From the NCBI RefSeq assembly GCF_039523335.1, contig NZ_BAAAFC010000001.1, positions 2,356,001 to 2,420,000 on the forward strand: a stretch of DNA of 64,000 nucleotides, in the 5' to 3' direction. Below the pieces are notes generated by a model. That model was not told the DNA's origin, made no database searches, and saw only the letters and a program-made list of their open reading frames with translations. The DNA is from Marinobacter szutsaonensis. GTDB lineage: Bacteria > Pseudomonadota > Gammaproteobacteria > Pseudomonadales > Oleiphilaceae. Both the position numbers and the translations under genes were made by a program. Every line of letters begins with the position of its first letter. The stretch's first letter is position 1. This document shows, one piece after another, positions 16,317 to 24,619 of the stretch.

Positions 16317-17094
16317 CGGTGGTCCCCATGTAGGCTTCCATCACGGCGGGATTGGTGGAGACTGTGTCGTAATCGCCTTCCGCCAGAACCTCGCCCCGGT
16401 TGAGCACGGTGATGGTGTCGGCGAGGGTGGAGACCACGTTCAGATTGTGTTCCACCATCACGATGGTCCGGCCTTCGACAACCCGCCTGATCAGATCGGT
16501 GACTGTGCCCACATCCTCGGGGCTCATGCCTTGGGTCGGCTCATCCAGCAGCATCAGCCGGGGCTTCAGGGCGATGGTAGTGGCGATTTCCAGCGCCCGT
16601 TTCTGGCCGTAAGGCAGCTCGACCGCCTTGGTGTCGGCAAAGGGGCCAAGCTCCACCAATTCCAGGGTTGCCTGGGCTTCTTCATTCAGCTGATCCAGCA
16701 CCCGCCTCGATCGCCAGAATTGGTAGGACACCCCGAGTGTACGTTGCAGGGCTATTCTTACATTCTCACGGGCCGACAGGTGTGGAAATACTGCCGAGAT
16801 CTGGAATGAGCGGATCAGGCCTTGCTGTGCAATACCGGCGGGTCTGGAGTGAGTGATGTCTTTGCCGTCGTAGATAATCTGTCCGGCACTGGGTTTGAGA
16901 AAATGGGTCAGCAGGTTGAAAAAGGTGGTTTTGCCGGCACCGTTAGGGCCAATCAGGGCATGGATGCTCCCCGTCTCTACTTTCACATTGACGTTGTTGA
17001 TGGCGGTGAAGCCTTTGAAATCTTTCTTCAGATTCCGGGTTTCAAGAATGATCGGGGGAGGCGTTGTGTGCTCGCCCACAGGCTGGTCGTTCAC
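16306..17094 (-). CDS. livG: ABC transporter ATPase LivG
   Basis: A 262-residue ATPase and the first gene of the livG-livF-binding protein-livH-livM-cyclodeaminase operon. The Walker A GPNGAGKTTFFNLLT is intact, followed by ELPYGQKRALEIATTIA (signature region lacking the usual LSxGQ, as in LivG) and LMLLDEPTQGMS. LivG normally carries LSYGQQR, so LPYGQKR is close. The start is GTG with AAAGGGG upstream. The 243-bp gap to the next gene must hold the operon promoter, but I could not pick a convincing one. Confidence 0.87.
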   Translation of the reverse strand: MNDQPVGEHTTPPPIILETRNLKKDFKGFTAINNVNVKVETGSIHALIGPNGAGKTTFFNLLTHFLKPSAGQIIYDGKDITHSRPAGIAQQGLIRSFQISAVFPHLSARENVRIALQRTLGVSYQFWRSRRVLDQLNEEAQATLELVELGPFADTKAVELPYGQKRALEIATTIALKPRLMLLDEPTQGMSPEDVGTVTDLIRRVVEGRTIVMVEHNLNVVSTLADTITVLNRGEVLAEGDYDTVSTNPAVMEAYMGTTDAA

Positions 17095-17337
17095 GGAAAT
17101 ACACCCCTTTCGGTTGAAGTCGGCTACTTGTGCGCTGTAGCTCTGTTATTTCTTGTTATTCAAGTTTGTTCTGAAAAGGTTGCAGATACTGCCAATTGAA
17201 CTGACCTTCAGTAATAGTAGGAGTGTGTGGAATCTGTCAAGAAAAGACAGGAGTCCGGGAACCCTGGCTAGTGAACTAGAGGTAGTTATGCGATGCCTTC
17301 TGACCGAGGCCTATGGGCCGGGTCGCAACATTTATTG

Positions 17338-17829
17338 CTATGGAATCCCCTTGTCGCCGGTTTTCGGTGGTGCTTTCGGGCTGAAGGCGCAGCGGTCGGG
17401 TTTGATGTCCACCAGCGGGGTGCCATCAAGGCAGTCGAGGCCGCGCACGAACACTGTGCCCTTCTCGATACGAATCAGTTTGACGATGGACGTGCCGATC
17501 GGATTCGGCCGCACCGGGGACCGCAGTGCAAAGGTACCGAATGTCTCTCCATCGCTCTTGGGGCTTTGCCGGACCAGGTCGCGGCGACTCTGGTCCAGCC
17601 AATAGAGCACCTCGAGGGTGTTGTAGTCTTCAAGACCTTTCAGCCCGTCATGCCAGACAGGATCCAGAACCAGCTGGCATTCCGGGCCGTCAAGTCGACC
17701 CTGGCGCGGGCAATCGCGGCGATCGGGCCAGGGGGTCCGGATGGTGCCGATGAACCGCAATGTGGCGTCAGCGGCTGGTCCGAGTTCGACTGCCTGCTCG
17801 TTGGGCCGCAATTCTCCAGGGTCGCTCAT
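17338..17829 (-). CDS. trmO: TrmO/TsaA-family tRNA methyltransferase
   Basis: A 163-residue protein of the TrmO (YaeB/VirR) family, which uses S-adenosylmethionine to N6-methylate t6A37 in tRNA-Thr. Core motifs are visible: TFGTFALRSPVRPNPIG and VRGLDCLDGTPLVDIKP. It is shorter than E. coli TrmO (235 residues) because it lacks the C-terminal extension, like many family members. It may target a different RNA or small molecule. It lies 15 nt downstream of fadE on the same strand. Confidence 0.78.
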   Translation of the reverse strand: MSDPGELRPNEQAVELGPAADATLRFIGTIRTPWPDRRDCPRQGRLDGPECQLVLDPVWHDGLKGLEDYNTLEVLYWLDQSRRDLVRQSPKSDGETFGTFALRSPVRPNPIGTSIVKLIRIEKGTVFVRGLDCLDGTPLVDIKPDRCAFSPKAPPKTGDKGIP

Positions 17830-17844
17830 TGTGTGGCCTGCAGG

Positions 17845-20352
17845 TTATGTTTCTTCTTTTGGTGAGCGTTCCACTACCTTGCGCTTGCCCTTGGCGCAGC
17901 GGGACAGAGCCTTGAGGCCATCCTCATCGAACGCATCCACCCGGATAACATCGTAAAGGGCTTCCAGAGCTTCCAGTAGCTTGTCGCACTCGTCCGCCTT
18001 TACCACGCCTTCGGCACAGGCCCAGTCCACCAGCTCCTTGCGCTCGTGGCCCATCAGCAGGGCAATGCCATCCAGCTCGTCCTCATCGCGGTTGCGAATG
18101 GCCTCATGCAGCCGGCCACGCATGCCGGCGGTTTCGTTGGCCAGTTTGTAGGCGTTGAGTACCCTGCCCAGCGGATCTTCCGGGTCCATGTTGGTGTAGG
18201 CGCCGCGGCTGATGCGCTGGCGCACCGGGGTATCCTCAACGATGGTGCGGGCGACCCTGGTGCCCAGGCTGTCGTCCGGGCCGTTGAGGCCGGTGGCGCC
18301 GAGGGGGAATACCAGCAGGCGTAGCGGCCAGCGCAGGGCCGGAACCGGGAAGTTGATGATGGCCTCGCGCATGGAGCCCTGCAGATCCCGCAGACAGGTT
18401 TTCAGGCTCCATTCCACCAGGGGGCGCTGGTCATCGGGGTAGCCTTCCTCGTGCCATTGCTTGATCACCGCAGTGGCGTAGTAAAGGTGTACCAGGCAGT
18501 CCGCCATCCGGCCGGACAGGCGCTGGCGGGCTTTCAGGCCGCCGCCGACGGTCAGCAGGGTGACGTCGGTCATCAGGGCGAAGGCCGCGGAGAACCGGGC
18601 AAGCTGGCGATAATGGCGTTTGATTTCGCCGTGGCGCGGTACCGATTCGATCACGCCTCCGGTCAGCGCCAGCAGGAAGGCTCGCAGCGCATTGCGGGTG
18701 GTGTGGGCCAGGTGACGGTAGAAGATGCCGTCGAATTTCTTCGCGGCCTTGTCTTCGTCTTCCATGCCCGCCGCCTCGATTTCCTCGACGATGAACGGAT
18801 GGCAGCGGATAGAGCCCTGGCCGAAGATCATCAGGCTGCGGGTGAGGATGTTGGCGCCTTCCACGGTGATGCCGATGGGCACCGCCTGGTAGGCCCGGGC
18901 CAGGAAGTTGCGGGGGCCGGTGATGACACCTCGGCCGGCCACGACGTCCATGGCGTGGTTGATCACTTCCCGCATCAGGTCGGTGTTGCGGTATTTCAGC
19001 ACCGCCGAGGGCACGGATGGGCGCACGCCCCGGTCCAGCATGCCGGAGGTGAGCAGGCGGGCGGCATCCATCATGTAGGTATAGCCGGCGATGGGTTCCA
19101 GGGCTTCCTGCACGCCTTCAAACTGGCTGATGGAGCGGCCGAACTGCTCCCGGGTATAGGCGTAGGAGCCGGTGGCCAGGCTGGCCACCTTGCCGGCACC
19201 GGTGCCGAGGGCGGGCAGGGAGATCGAGCGGCCGATGGACAGGCACTCCAGCAGCATGGTCCAGCCCTTGCCGAGCATGTCCTGGCCGCCGATCACTTGT
19301 TCCATGGGAATGAAAACGTCGGTGCCCCAGGTGGGGCCGTTCATGAACACGGTGTTCATGGGCAGGTGGCGGGCGCCGGCATGGACGCCGTCGGTGTCCT
19401 TGGGCACCAGCACGCAGGTGACGCCCACCTCGTCGTTTTCGCCGACCAGATGCTCCGGATCGTAGACCTTGATGGCCAGGCCGATCAGGGTCGCGACCGG
19501 TGCCAGGGTGATGTAACGCTTGTTCCAGGTGACCTTCAGGCCCAGTACTTCCTCACCATTCCACTCACCTTTGCAGACGATGCCCTTGTCCGGGATGGCA
19601 CCCGCGTCGGAACCGGCCACCGGGGAGGTCAGGGCAAAGCAGGGGATTTCCTCGCCCTGGGCCAGGCGCGGGAGGTAATGCTGTTTCTGGCCGTCGGTGC
19701 CGTAGTGCATCAGTAGCTCACCCGGGCCCAGGGAGTTGGGTACCATGACGGTAACCGCTGCCGAGACGCTGCGGGTGGAGATCTTCATGACAATCTCGGA
19801 ATGGGCGGTGTTGGAGAAACCGAGGCCGCCGTCCTCCTTGGGAATCACCAGGCCGAAGAAACCGTTCTCCCTGATGAACTTCCAGACCTTGTCCGGCAGG
19901 TCGTAATGCTCATGGGTGATCTTCCAGTCATCGAGCATGGCGCACAGCTTTTCCACCGGGCCATCGAGAAAGGCCTGCTCTTCGCTGGTCAGGTGCGCGG
20001 GCTTGGCGTCCAGCAGTTTGTTCCAGTTGGGTTTACCCGAGAAGAGTTCGCCATCCCAGTCTACGGAGCCCGAGCTGAGCGCTTCCTGTTCGGTATCGGA
20101 CAGTTTGGGCAGCCGGCTGCGAACCCAGCCCAGCAGGGGGCGGCTGATCTTGTCCAGACGCAGGTCGCCGGGGATAACCAGGATCAGTGCGAGCGCGAGG
20201 AAAATACCGCCGAAGATGATGCTGAGAAGGTGCCATTCATCCTGGAACAGGCCGACAACGGTGGCAATGGCCATCACCGCGGCTGCCACGGTGCCTCCGA
20301 TGCCAAGGTAGATCAGTACCAGGGCACTGATCAGTAACAGCAGAACGCTCAT
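17845..20352 (-). CDS. fadE: Acyl-CoA dehydrogenase FadE
   Basis: An 835-residue FadE-type acyl-CoA dehydrogenase, the first step of fatty acid beta-oxidation, converting acyl-CoA to trans-2-enoyl-CoA with FAD. Three hydrophobic segments occupy residues ~1-65, as in the long FadE class, so it is probably membrane-attached. IPKEDGGLGFSNTAHSEIV, PCFALTSPVAGSDAGAI and GRSISQFEGVQEALEPIAGY mark the dehydrogenase core. The C-terminal ~300 residues are the extra DUF1974-type domain. The length is close to E. coli FadE (814). A FadR-type operator was not obvious upstream. Confidence 0.93.
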   Translation of the reverse strand: MSVLLLLISALVLIYLGIGGTVAAAVMAIATVVGLFQDEWHLLSIIFGGIFLALALILVIPGDLRLDKISRPLLGWVRSRLPKLSDTEQEALSSGSVDWDGELFSGKPNWNKLLDAKPAHLTSEEQAFLDGPVEKLCAMLDDWKITHEHYDLPDKVWKFIRENGFFGLVIPKEDGGLGFSNTAHSEIVMKISTRSVSAAVTVMVPNSLGPGELLMHYGTDGQKQHYLPRLAQGEEIPCFALTSPVAGSDAGAIPDKGIVCKGEWNGEEVLGLKVTWNKRYITLAPVATLIGLAIKVYDPEHLVGENDEVGVTCVLVPKDTDGVHAGARHLPMNTVFMNGPTWGTDVFIPMEQVIGGQDMLGKGWTMLLECLSIGRSISLPALGTGAGKVASLATGSYAYTREQFGRSISQFEGVQEALEPIAGYTYMMDAARLLTSGMLDRGVRPSVPSAVLKYRNTDLMREVINHAMDVVAGRGVITGPRNFLARAYQAVPIGITVEGANILTRSLMIFGQGSIRCHPFIVEEIEAAGMEDEDKAAKKFDGIFYRHLAHTTRNALRAFLLALTGGVIESVPRHGEIKRHYRQLARFSAAFALMTDVTLLTVGGGLKARQRLSGRMADCLVHLYYATAVIKQWHEEGYPDDQRPLVEWSLKTCLRDLQGSMREAIINFPVPALRWPLRLLVFPLGATGLNGPDDSLGTRVARTIVEDTPVRQRISRGAYTNMDPEDPLGRVLNAYKLANETAGMRGRLHEAIRNRDEDELDGIALLMGHERKELVDWACAEGVVKADECDKLLEALEALYDVIRVDAFDEDGLKALSRCAKGKRKVVERSPKEET

Positions 20353-20466
20353 GGGCAGACCTCCATATCATCAATGAAATCAACAAAATCTGACCTTAAC
20401 CATCGGCCAAAGTCCCTGTACTTGCAAGGATCGGGATCAAGTCCGGATGGGAAACCCGGTTGGTTG

Positions 20467-21357
20467 TCAGAGGCTGAGTCCGGCAATCAGTAACGCCAGT
20501 GTGGACAGCAGGACGGCCACGTTCGTTCCCAGCACCGCATTCAGCCGCTCCGGGTTGTCGAGCACGAGCGGCAGTTGCCGGGAAATCCACAGGCTGACGG
20601 GCAAGGTAACCAGGCTGAGGGCGCTCCACACCGGTAACCCGCCGAGCAGAACACCCGCCAGGACAGGAACGTAACTGCCAAGCAAGAGAACCGCGACCAG
20701 TCGTGCAGCTGCCGTTCGGCCCATGGTAATGACCAGGTGACGCCGGCCGACTTTCTGGTCAGCGTCGGCATCCGGAATCTGGTTGATCAGCAACAGCTCG
20801 CTCACCAGGCACTGGGCGACCAGGGTCACCAGGAGGGCGGAAGTGTCGATCCTGCCGCCCAGGGCGACGATGGCACCCAGGACCATGACCGGTCCGAACC
20901 CGAGGCCCGGGGCGAGCAGGCACAGGATGGGCCGGCGGGTTATCCAGCGGGTGTAGGTCAGCACCAGGACGATACCGGCAACGCCCAGAACCAGCATCGG
21001 TAATCCCCTCAGCCAGAGAAAATACAGGCCGATGGCGGCGACCAGGCCCAGGGTTCCGAGGGCGGCCGCGAGCACGCCCTTTGCCGCCGAGGGTACTTCG
21101 GGTAACGCGCCACTGCCCCCGGAGAAAGGGGTGCGACGGGTGATCATATCCAGGCCGGAAACAAAGTCCTCGTACTCGTTGAACAGGTTGACCGCCGCGT
21201 GCGCGAGCAGTGCGCCGATGAAGACCAGCAGGGTGTCGATCAGGGCGGGTGAGCCGCCCTGTTGCCAGGCGACGGCCACACCAAGCCCGGCGCAGAGAGG
21301 GGCGAGAACCAGGAAGTTGGGGCGAAAGGCGCGCACCACCGCAGCCGCTTCGGACAT
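20467..21357 (-). CDS. UbiA-family prenyltransferase (MenA-like)
   Basis: A 296-residue integral membrane prenyltransferase of the UbiA superfamily with about eight to nine membrane segments. The first Asp-rich motif is NLFNEYEDFVSGLD (N-x3-D-x5-D) and the second is QIPDADADQKVGRRHLV, both needed for Mg-diphosphate binding. The shape is nearest to 1,4-dihydroxy-2-naphthoate prenyltransferases, but no other menaquinone gene is near, so the acceptor is uncertain. It is followed on the same strand by fadE, 114 bp away. Confidence 0.8.
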   Translation of the reverse strand: MSEAAAVVRAFRPNFLVLAPLCAGLGVAVAWQQGGSPALIDTLLVFIGALLAHAAVNLFNEYEDFVSGLDMITRRTPFSGGSGALPEVPSAAKGVLAAALGTLGLVAAIGLYFLWLRGLPMLVLGVAGIVLVLTYTRWITRRPILCLLAPGLGFGPVMVLGAIVALGGRIDTSALLVTLVAQCLVSELLLINQIPDADADQKVGRRHLVITMGRTAAARLVAVLLLGSYVPVLAGVLLGGLPVWSALSLVTLPVSLWISRQLPLVLDNPERLNAVLGTNVAVLLSTLALLIAGLSL

Positions 21358-21369
21358 GCTGTCTTTTCC

Positions 21370-22257
21370 TTATACGTAACCTGCGGCAAACACCAGTCCC
21401 AGTACGATCGGCATCACCACCAGGCTGCCGAGGTTACTGAGCAGGACCAGTGACGCCACGGTATGGGGCTCCTGCTGGTATTGCTCAGCAACCATATAAT
21501 TGAGCACCGCCGGAGGCAAGGCGGCGAACACCCACAGTGAGGCGGCCTGCAGGCCCGGCAGGTCGAGCACGGCAATCAGCGGCCAGGCCAGCAGCAGGCC
21601 GCTGGCGGGGCAGGCGATGGCCCCCAGCAGGCCCAGTTTCCAGTCGTTGAAATCGATGTCGAGCATGCGTACCCCCAGGGCAAACAGCATCAGCGGGATA
21701 CACACCTCACCGAGCATGTTCATGCTTTCCAGCAGGGTAGCGGGCAGGGCGATGCCGCTGAGGTTGACGGCCAGGCCGGCAACACAGGCGAACACGATGG
21801 GGAGCTTCAGCCGCTGGATGATCGAGGTGTGAGGGTCGAGCATATAGAGCCCCACGCTGAAATGCAGAAGCATCTCGACGATGAACAGCACGATGGCCGC
21901 GGGCAGGGCTGCATCACCGAAGGCCAGCAACAGTACCGGAATGCCCATGTTGCCGGAATTGTTGAACATCATCGGGGGCAGGAAGGTTTTCAGATTCAGC
22001 TTGAGTGCCTTGGCCAACGGGTACAGCACGATGCCGGAGCCGAGCACCACTACCGTCGCGCCCAGGGCGAGCCTGGCGTATTCCTGCAGGGGCGCCTGTT
22101 GGTCCGCCAGTACCGCAAACACCAGCAAGGGTACAAAAAGCTCCATGTTCAGCACGTTCAGTCCCTTGATATCGGGGCTGCGGTAACGGCCGTACAGGGC
22201 GCCACAGCCGGTGATCAGAAACACCGGCAACATCGTGGAAAGAATCTGGCCAAGCAT
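21370..22257 (-). CDS. AEC-family (auxin efflux carrier-like) transporter
   Basis: A 295-residue membrane protein with ten predicted segments in two halves, the AEC transporter layout. TGCGALYGRYRSPDIKGLNVLNMELFVPLLVF and PPMMFNNSGNMGIPVLLLAFG (the Asn-Gly-rich crossing helix) are typical. Members carry organic acids or small metabolites. It lies 12 nt upstream of the prenyltransferase and is probably cotranscribed with it. Substrate unknown. Confidence 0.83.
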   Translation of the reverse strand: MLGQILSTMLPVFLITGCGALYGRYRSPDIKGLNVLNMELFVPLLVFAVLADQQAPLQEYARLALGATVVVLGSGIVLYPLAKALKLNLKTFLPPMMFNNSGNMGIPVLLLAFGDAALPAAIVLFIVEMLLHFSVGLYMLDPHTSIIQRLKLPIVFACVAGLAVNLSGIALPATLLESMNMLGEVCIPLMLFALGVRMLDIDFNDWKLGLLGAIACPASGLLLAWPLIAVLDLPGLQAASLWVFAALPPAVLNYMVAEQYQQEPHTVASLVLLSNLGSLVVMPIVLGLVFAAGYV

Positions 22258-22437
22258 CGGAGGGCTCCGGCAAACAGGAAAAGTCGGATGAATAAACGGT
22301 TAGGTTCGCAAGTAACGGGGAGCTTGGCAAATGCTATTGTCGGGAATTCGACCAAAGCCCAAGGGTTTGCCTGACGCCCTCGCGGTGGACACAATAACCG
22401 GCATTGTCAGTTCGTATTCCGACCCTGGAGAGCACCC

Positions 22438-23622
22438 GTGCCCCGTTTCGATCAACCTTTGTCCCGTGAGAATACCTGTTCCGTAAAGTTTGATGCCCGC
22501 AAGGCGGTCTTTGGCCGCGAGGACGTGGTGCCGGTCTGGGTGGCGGACATGGACTTCGCGGCCCCGGAGGCGGTAACGGAGGCCCTGAAGCGGCGTGCCG
22601 AGCACCCGGTCTATGGGTACACGCTGTTCCCGGAGTCCCTGTACCAGTCCATGATCGACTGGTTCCGGGATCGTCACGGCTGGGAGATCCGCCGGGAGTG
22701 GATCCTGATGGCACCGGGGGTGGTGCCCTCGCTGCATGCGGCTTGCCTCGCCTATGCTGGCCCCGGTGAGGGCGTGATCATCCAGCCGCCGGTGTACCCG
22801 CCGTTTTTCAGCTCGGTCAGACTGACCGGCCGAAATGTCGTCGAGAACCCGTTGATCGCTGAAACGGCCGTGGACGGTGAAACCCGCTACACCATGGACC
22901 TGGAGCAGCTGGAGGCCTGTGCGGCGCGGCCGGAGAACAGGGTCCTGATGTTATGTTCGCCTCATAACCCGGTAGGCCGGGTGTGGTCGGAACAGGAGTT
23001 GCGAGCGGTTCTGGATATCGCGCGCCGGCACGACCTGGTGGTGCTCAGCGACGAAATCCACTGTGACCTGCTGTTCCCCGATGCACCTCGCCACGCCATG
23101 CTGGCCACCCTGGCCCAACCGGACGACGCCCTGGTCACCGCAGTGGCGCCGAGCAAGAGCTTCAACATGCCGGGGCTCGGGCTCTCGGCCCTGGTGATCC
23201 CCGACCAGTCCCGCCGGCAGGCCATCAAGGCCGTGTTTGACCAGATGCACCTGCCGCAGTGCAACCCGTTCAGCGTGGCCGGATTCGAGGCGGGCTACCG
23301 GGAAGGCGGCCCCTGGCTGGACCAGTTGATGGAGTACCTGCAGGGGAACCGGGATTATGTGATCGATGCCGTCAGCCGCCTGCCCGGCATCACCACCTTC
23401 GCGCCCGAAGGCACCTACCTGATGTGGCTGGATTGTCGCGAACTGGGCCTGGACGATGCCGGCCTGAAACGGTTCTTTGTCCAGGATGCGGGTGTGGGCA
23501 TGAACCCGGGTATCAGCTTCGGGGAGCCCGGCAGCGGGTTCATGCGCCTGAACATCGGTTGCCCGCGCCAGACCCTGGTCGCGGTGCTGGATCGGATCGA
23601 GCAGGCGCTCTCGGCAGCCTGA
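22438..23622 (+). CDS. PatB/MalY-type C-S lyase (PLP aminotransferase fold)
   Basis: A 394-residue PLP enzyme of the PatB/MalY cystathionine beta-lyase group, which cleaves cystathionine or other S-conjugated cysteines to a thiol, pyruvate and ammonia. Seen: VWVADMDFAAPEAV at the N-terminus, CSPHNPVGRVW, VLSDEIHCDLLF, and APSKSFNMPGL containing the Schiff-base Lys; NIGCPRQTL holds the carboxylate-binding Arg. The start is GTG (22438). It is divergent from the AEC gene. The physiological substrate is uncertain. Confidence 0.85.
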   Translation: MPRFDQPLSRENTCSVKFDARKAVFGREDVVPVWVADMDFAAPEAVTEALKRRAEHPVYGYTLFPESLYQSMIDWFRDRHGWEIRREWILMAPGVVPSLHAACLAYAGPGEGVIIQPPVYPPFFSSVRLTGRNVVENPLIAETAVDGETRYTMDLEQLEACAARPENRVLMLCSPHNPVGRVWSEQELRAVLDIARRHDLVVLSDEIHCDLLFPDAPRHAMLATLAQPDDALVTAVAPSKSFNMPGLGLSALVIPDQSRRQAIKAVFDQMHLPQCNPFSVAGFEAGYREGGPWLDQLMEYLQGNRDYVIDAVSRLPGITTFAPEGTYLMWLDCRELGLDDAGLKRFFVQDAGVGMNPGISFGEPGSGFMRLNIGCPRQTLVAVLDRIEQALSAA

Positions 23623-23632
23623 ACCGGCAGGT

Positions 23633-24568
23633 CTAGTCTTCAGCCCTGCGAAACGCGGGCCGTTTGACTCGTGTGGCCAGCAACAGTCCCACGAGAATCA
23701 GGCCACCCCCGACGATATGAAAAAGCCCCAGGGATTCGCCCAGGAACAGACCGGCGAGGACGGACGCATACACCGGGGTCAGGTACATGAAAATGGCGGC
23801 ACCCCCCGGGCCGATGGTATGCACACCGTGGTTCCAGAACGCGTAGGCCAGGATGCCGGGGAAGATGGCGAAGTAGAGCAGTGGCAGCGCGGTATCGCGG
23901 GACAGTTCGAAGCCGCCGGCGAAGAAAAGCAGATCCATCAGATAGAACGGAAAGATGATCAGGGTGCCAAGCAGGATCTGGGCGGTAAGAAAAGTCAGGG
24001 CCGGCAGTGGCACAGCCTGGCGGCGCAGCAGCACCGAGAACAACCCCCAGCTGAATACCGCCGCGACCATGATCAAATCACCCGGCTGGGCCTGCAGCCC
24101 GGTGAGCACTGAAAGCTGGCCCCGGGCAATCACCACCAGGATACCTAGCACCGCCAGACCGATGCCCAAGGCCTGAATGGGCCGGGTTCGGTCACCGAGC
24201 ATCAGCCAGGCCAGCAGGGCCACGAAGATGGGAATGGTGGCGTTGATCAGGGCGATGTTGGTGGCGGTGGTGGTGATGGCGGCGTAGTACAGCAATGAAT
24301 TGAACGCGGCCACGCTGAAGGTGGCCAGGGCTACCATGGAGCCCAGGTGCTGGCGGATCGTGTGGCGGTGGCGCAGGATGCCGGGCAGGCCAAAGGGCAA
24401 CAGAACGGCCAGGGCAATAACCCAGCGCCAGAACGACATGGACAGGGGCGGTATGTCCTGCACGGTGCCCCGGGCAACCACGGCATTGCCGGCCCAGAAC
24501 AGGGGCGTCAGCACCAGCCCGGTGTAGGCTAGTGCCGCGGATTTCGAGAAGGACTGTGACGAAGCCAA
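23633..24568 (-). CDS. EamA/DMT-family transporter
   Basis: A 311-residue membrane protein with ten hydrophobic segments and two EamA repeats (VLTPLFWAGNAVVARGT; FPGILAYAFWNHGVHTIGPGGAAIFMYLTPVYASVLAGLFLGE). No ATG fits the family N-terminus. The likely start is TTG at 24568, with GGGAGAA about 8 nt upstream. An 11-bp inverted repeat (24582-24612) lies just before it and could be an operator. It converges with the C-S lyase gene (10 bp between stops). Substrate unknown. Confidence 0.8.
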   Translation of the reverse strand: MASSQSFSKSAALAYTGLVLTPLFWAGNAVVARGTVQDIPPLSMSFWRWVIALAVLLPFGLPGILRHRHTIRQHLGSMVALATFSVAAFNSLLYYAAITTTATNIALINATIPIFVALLAWLMLGDRTRPIQALGIGLAVLGILVVIARGQLSVLTGLQAQPGDLIMVAAVFSWGLFSVLLRRQAVPLPALTFLTAQILLGTLIIFPFYLMDLLFFAGGFELSRDTALPLLYFAIFPGILAYAFWNHGVHTIGPGGAAIFMYLTPVYASVLAGLFLGESLGLFHIVGGGLILVGLLLATRVKRPAFRRAED

Positions 24569-24581
24569 GAGCGGTTCTCCC

Positions 24582-24612
24582 GTCGTTTTTCATCCGCTGG
24601 GTGAAAAACGAC
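24582..24612. promoter_or_regulatory. Inverted repeat before the EamA gene
   Basis: GTCGTTTTTCA (24582-24592) and its exact complement TGAAAAACGAC (24602-24612) enclose 9 bp. It lies between the stop of the AstE-like gene and the start of the EamA gene, both on the minus strand. No T-run follows, so an operator is as likely as a terminator. Confidence 0.4.
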
Positions 24613-24619
24613 TAGCATA

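Noticed and set aside
17095..17337. Sigma-54 promoter before livG
   Set aside because: A TTGGCA...TGCA pattern exists on the minus strand, but the GG-to-GC distance is 10, not 12.
18451..19716. Long open frame on the plus strand opposite fadE
   Set aside because: Antisense shadow: the translation lacks a family, is rich in Gly, His, Val and Ala as expected for the complement of GC-rich codons, and fadE is unambiguous on the other strand.
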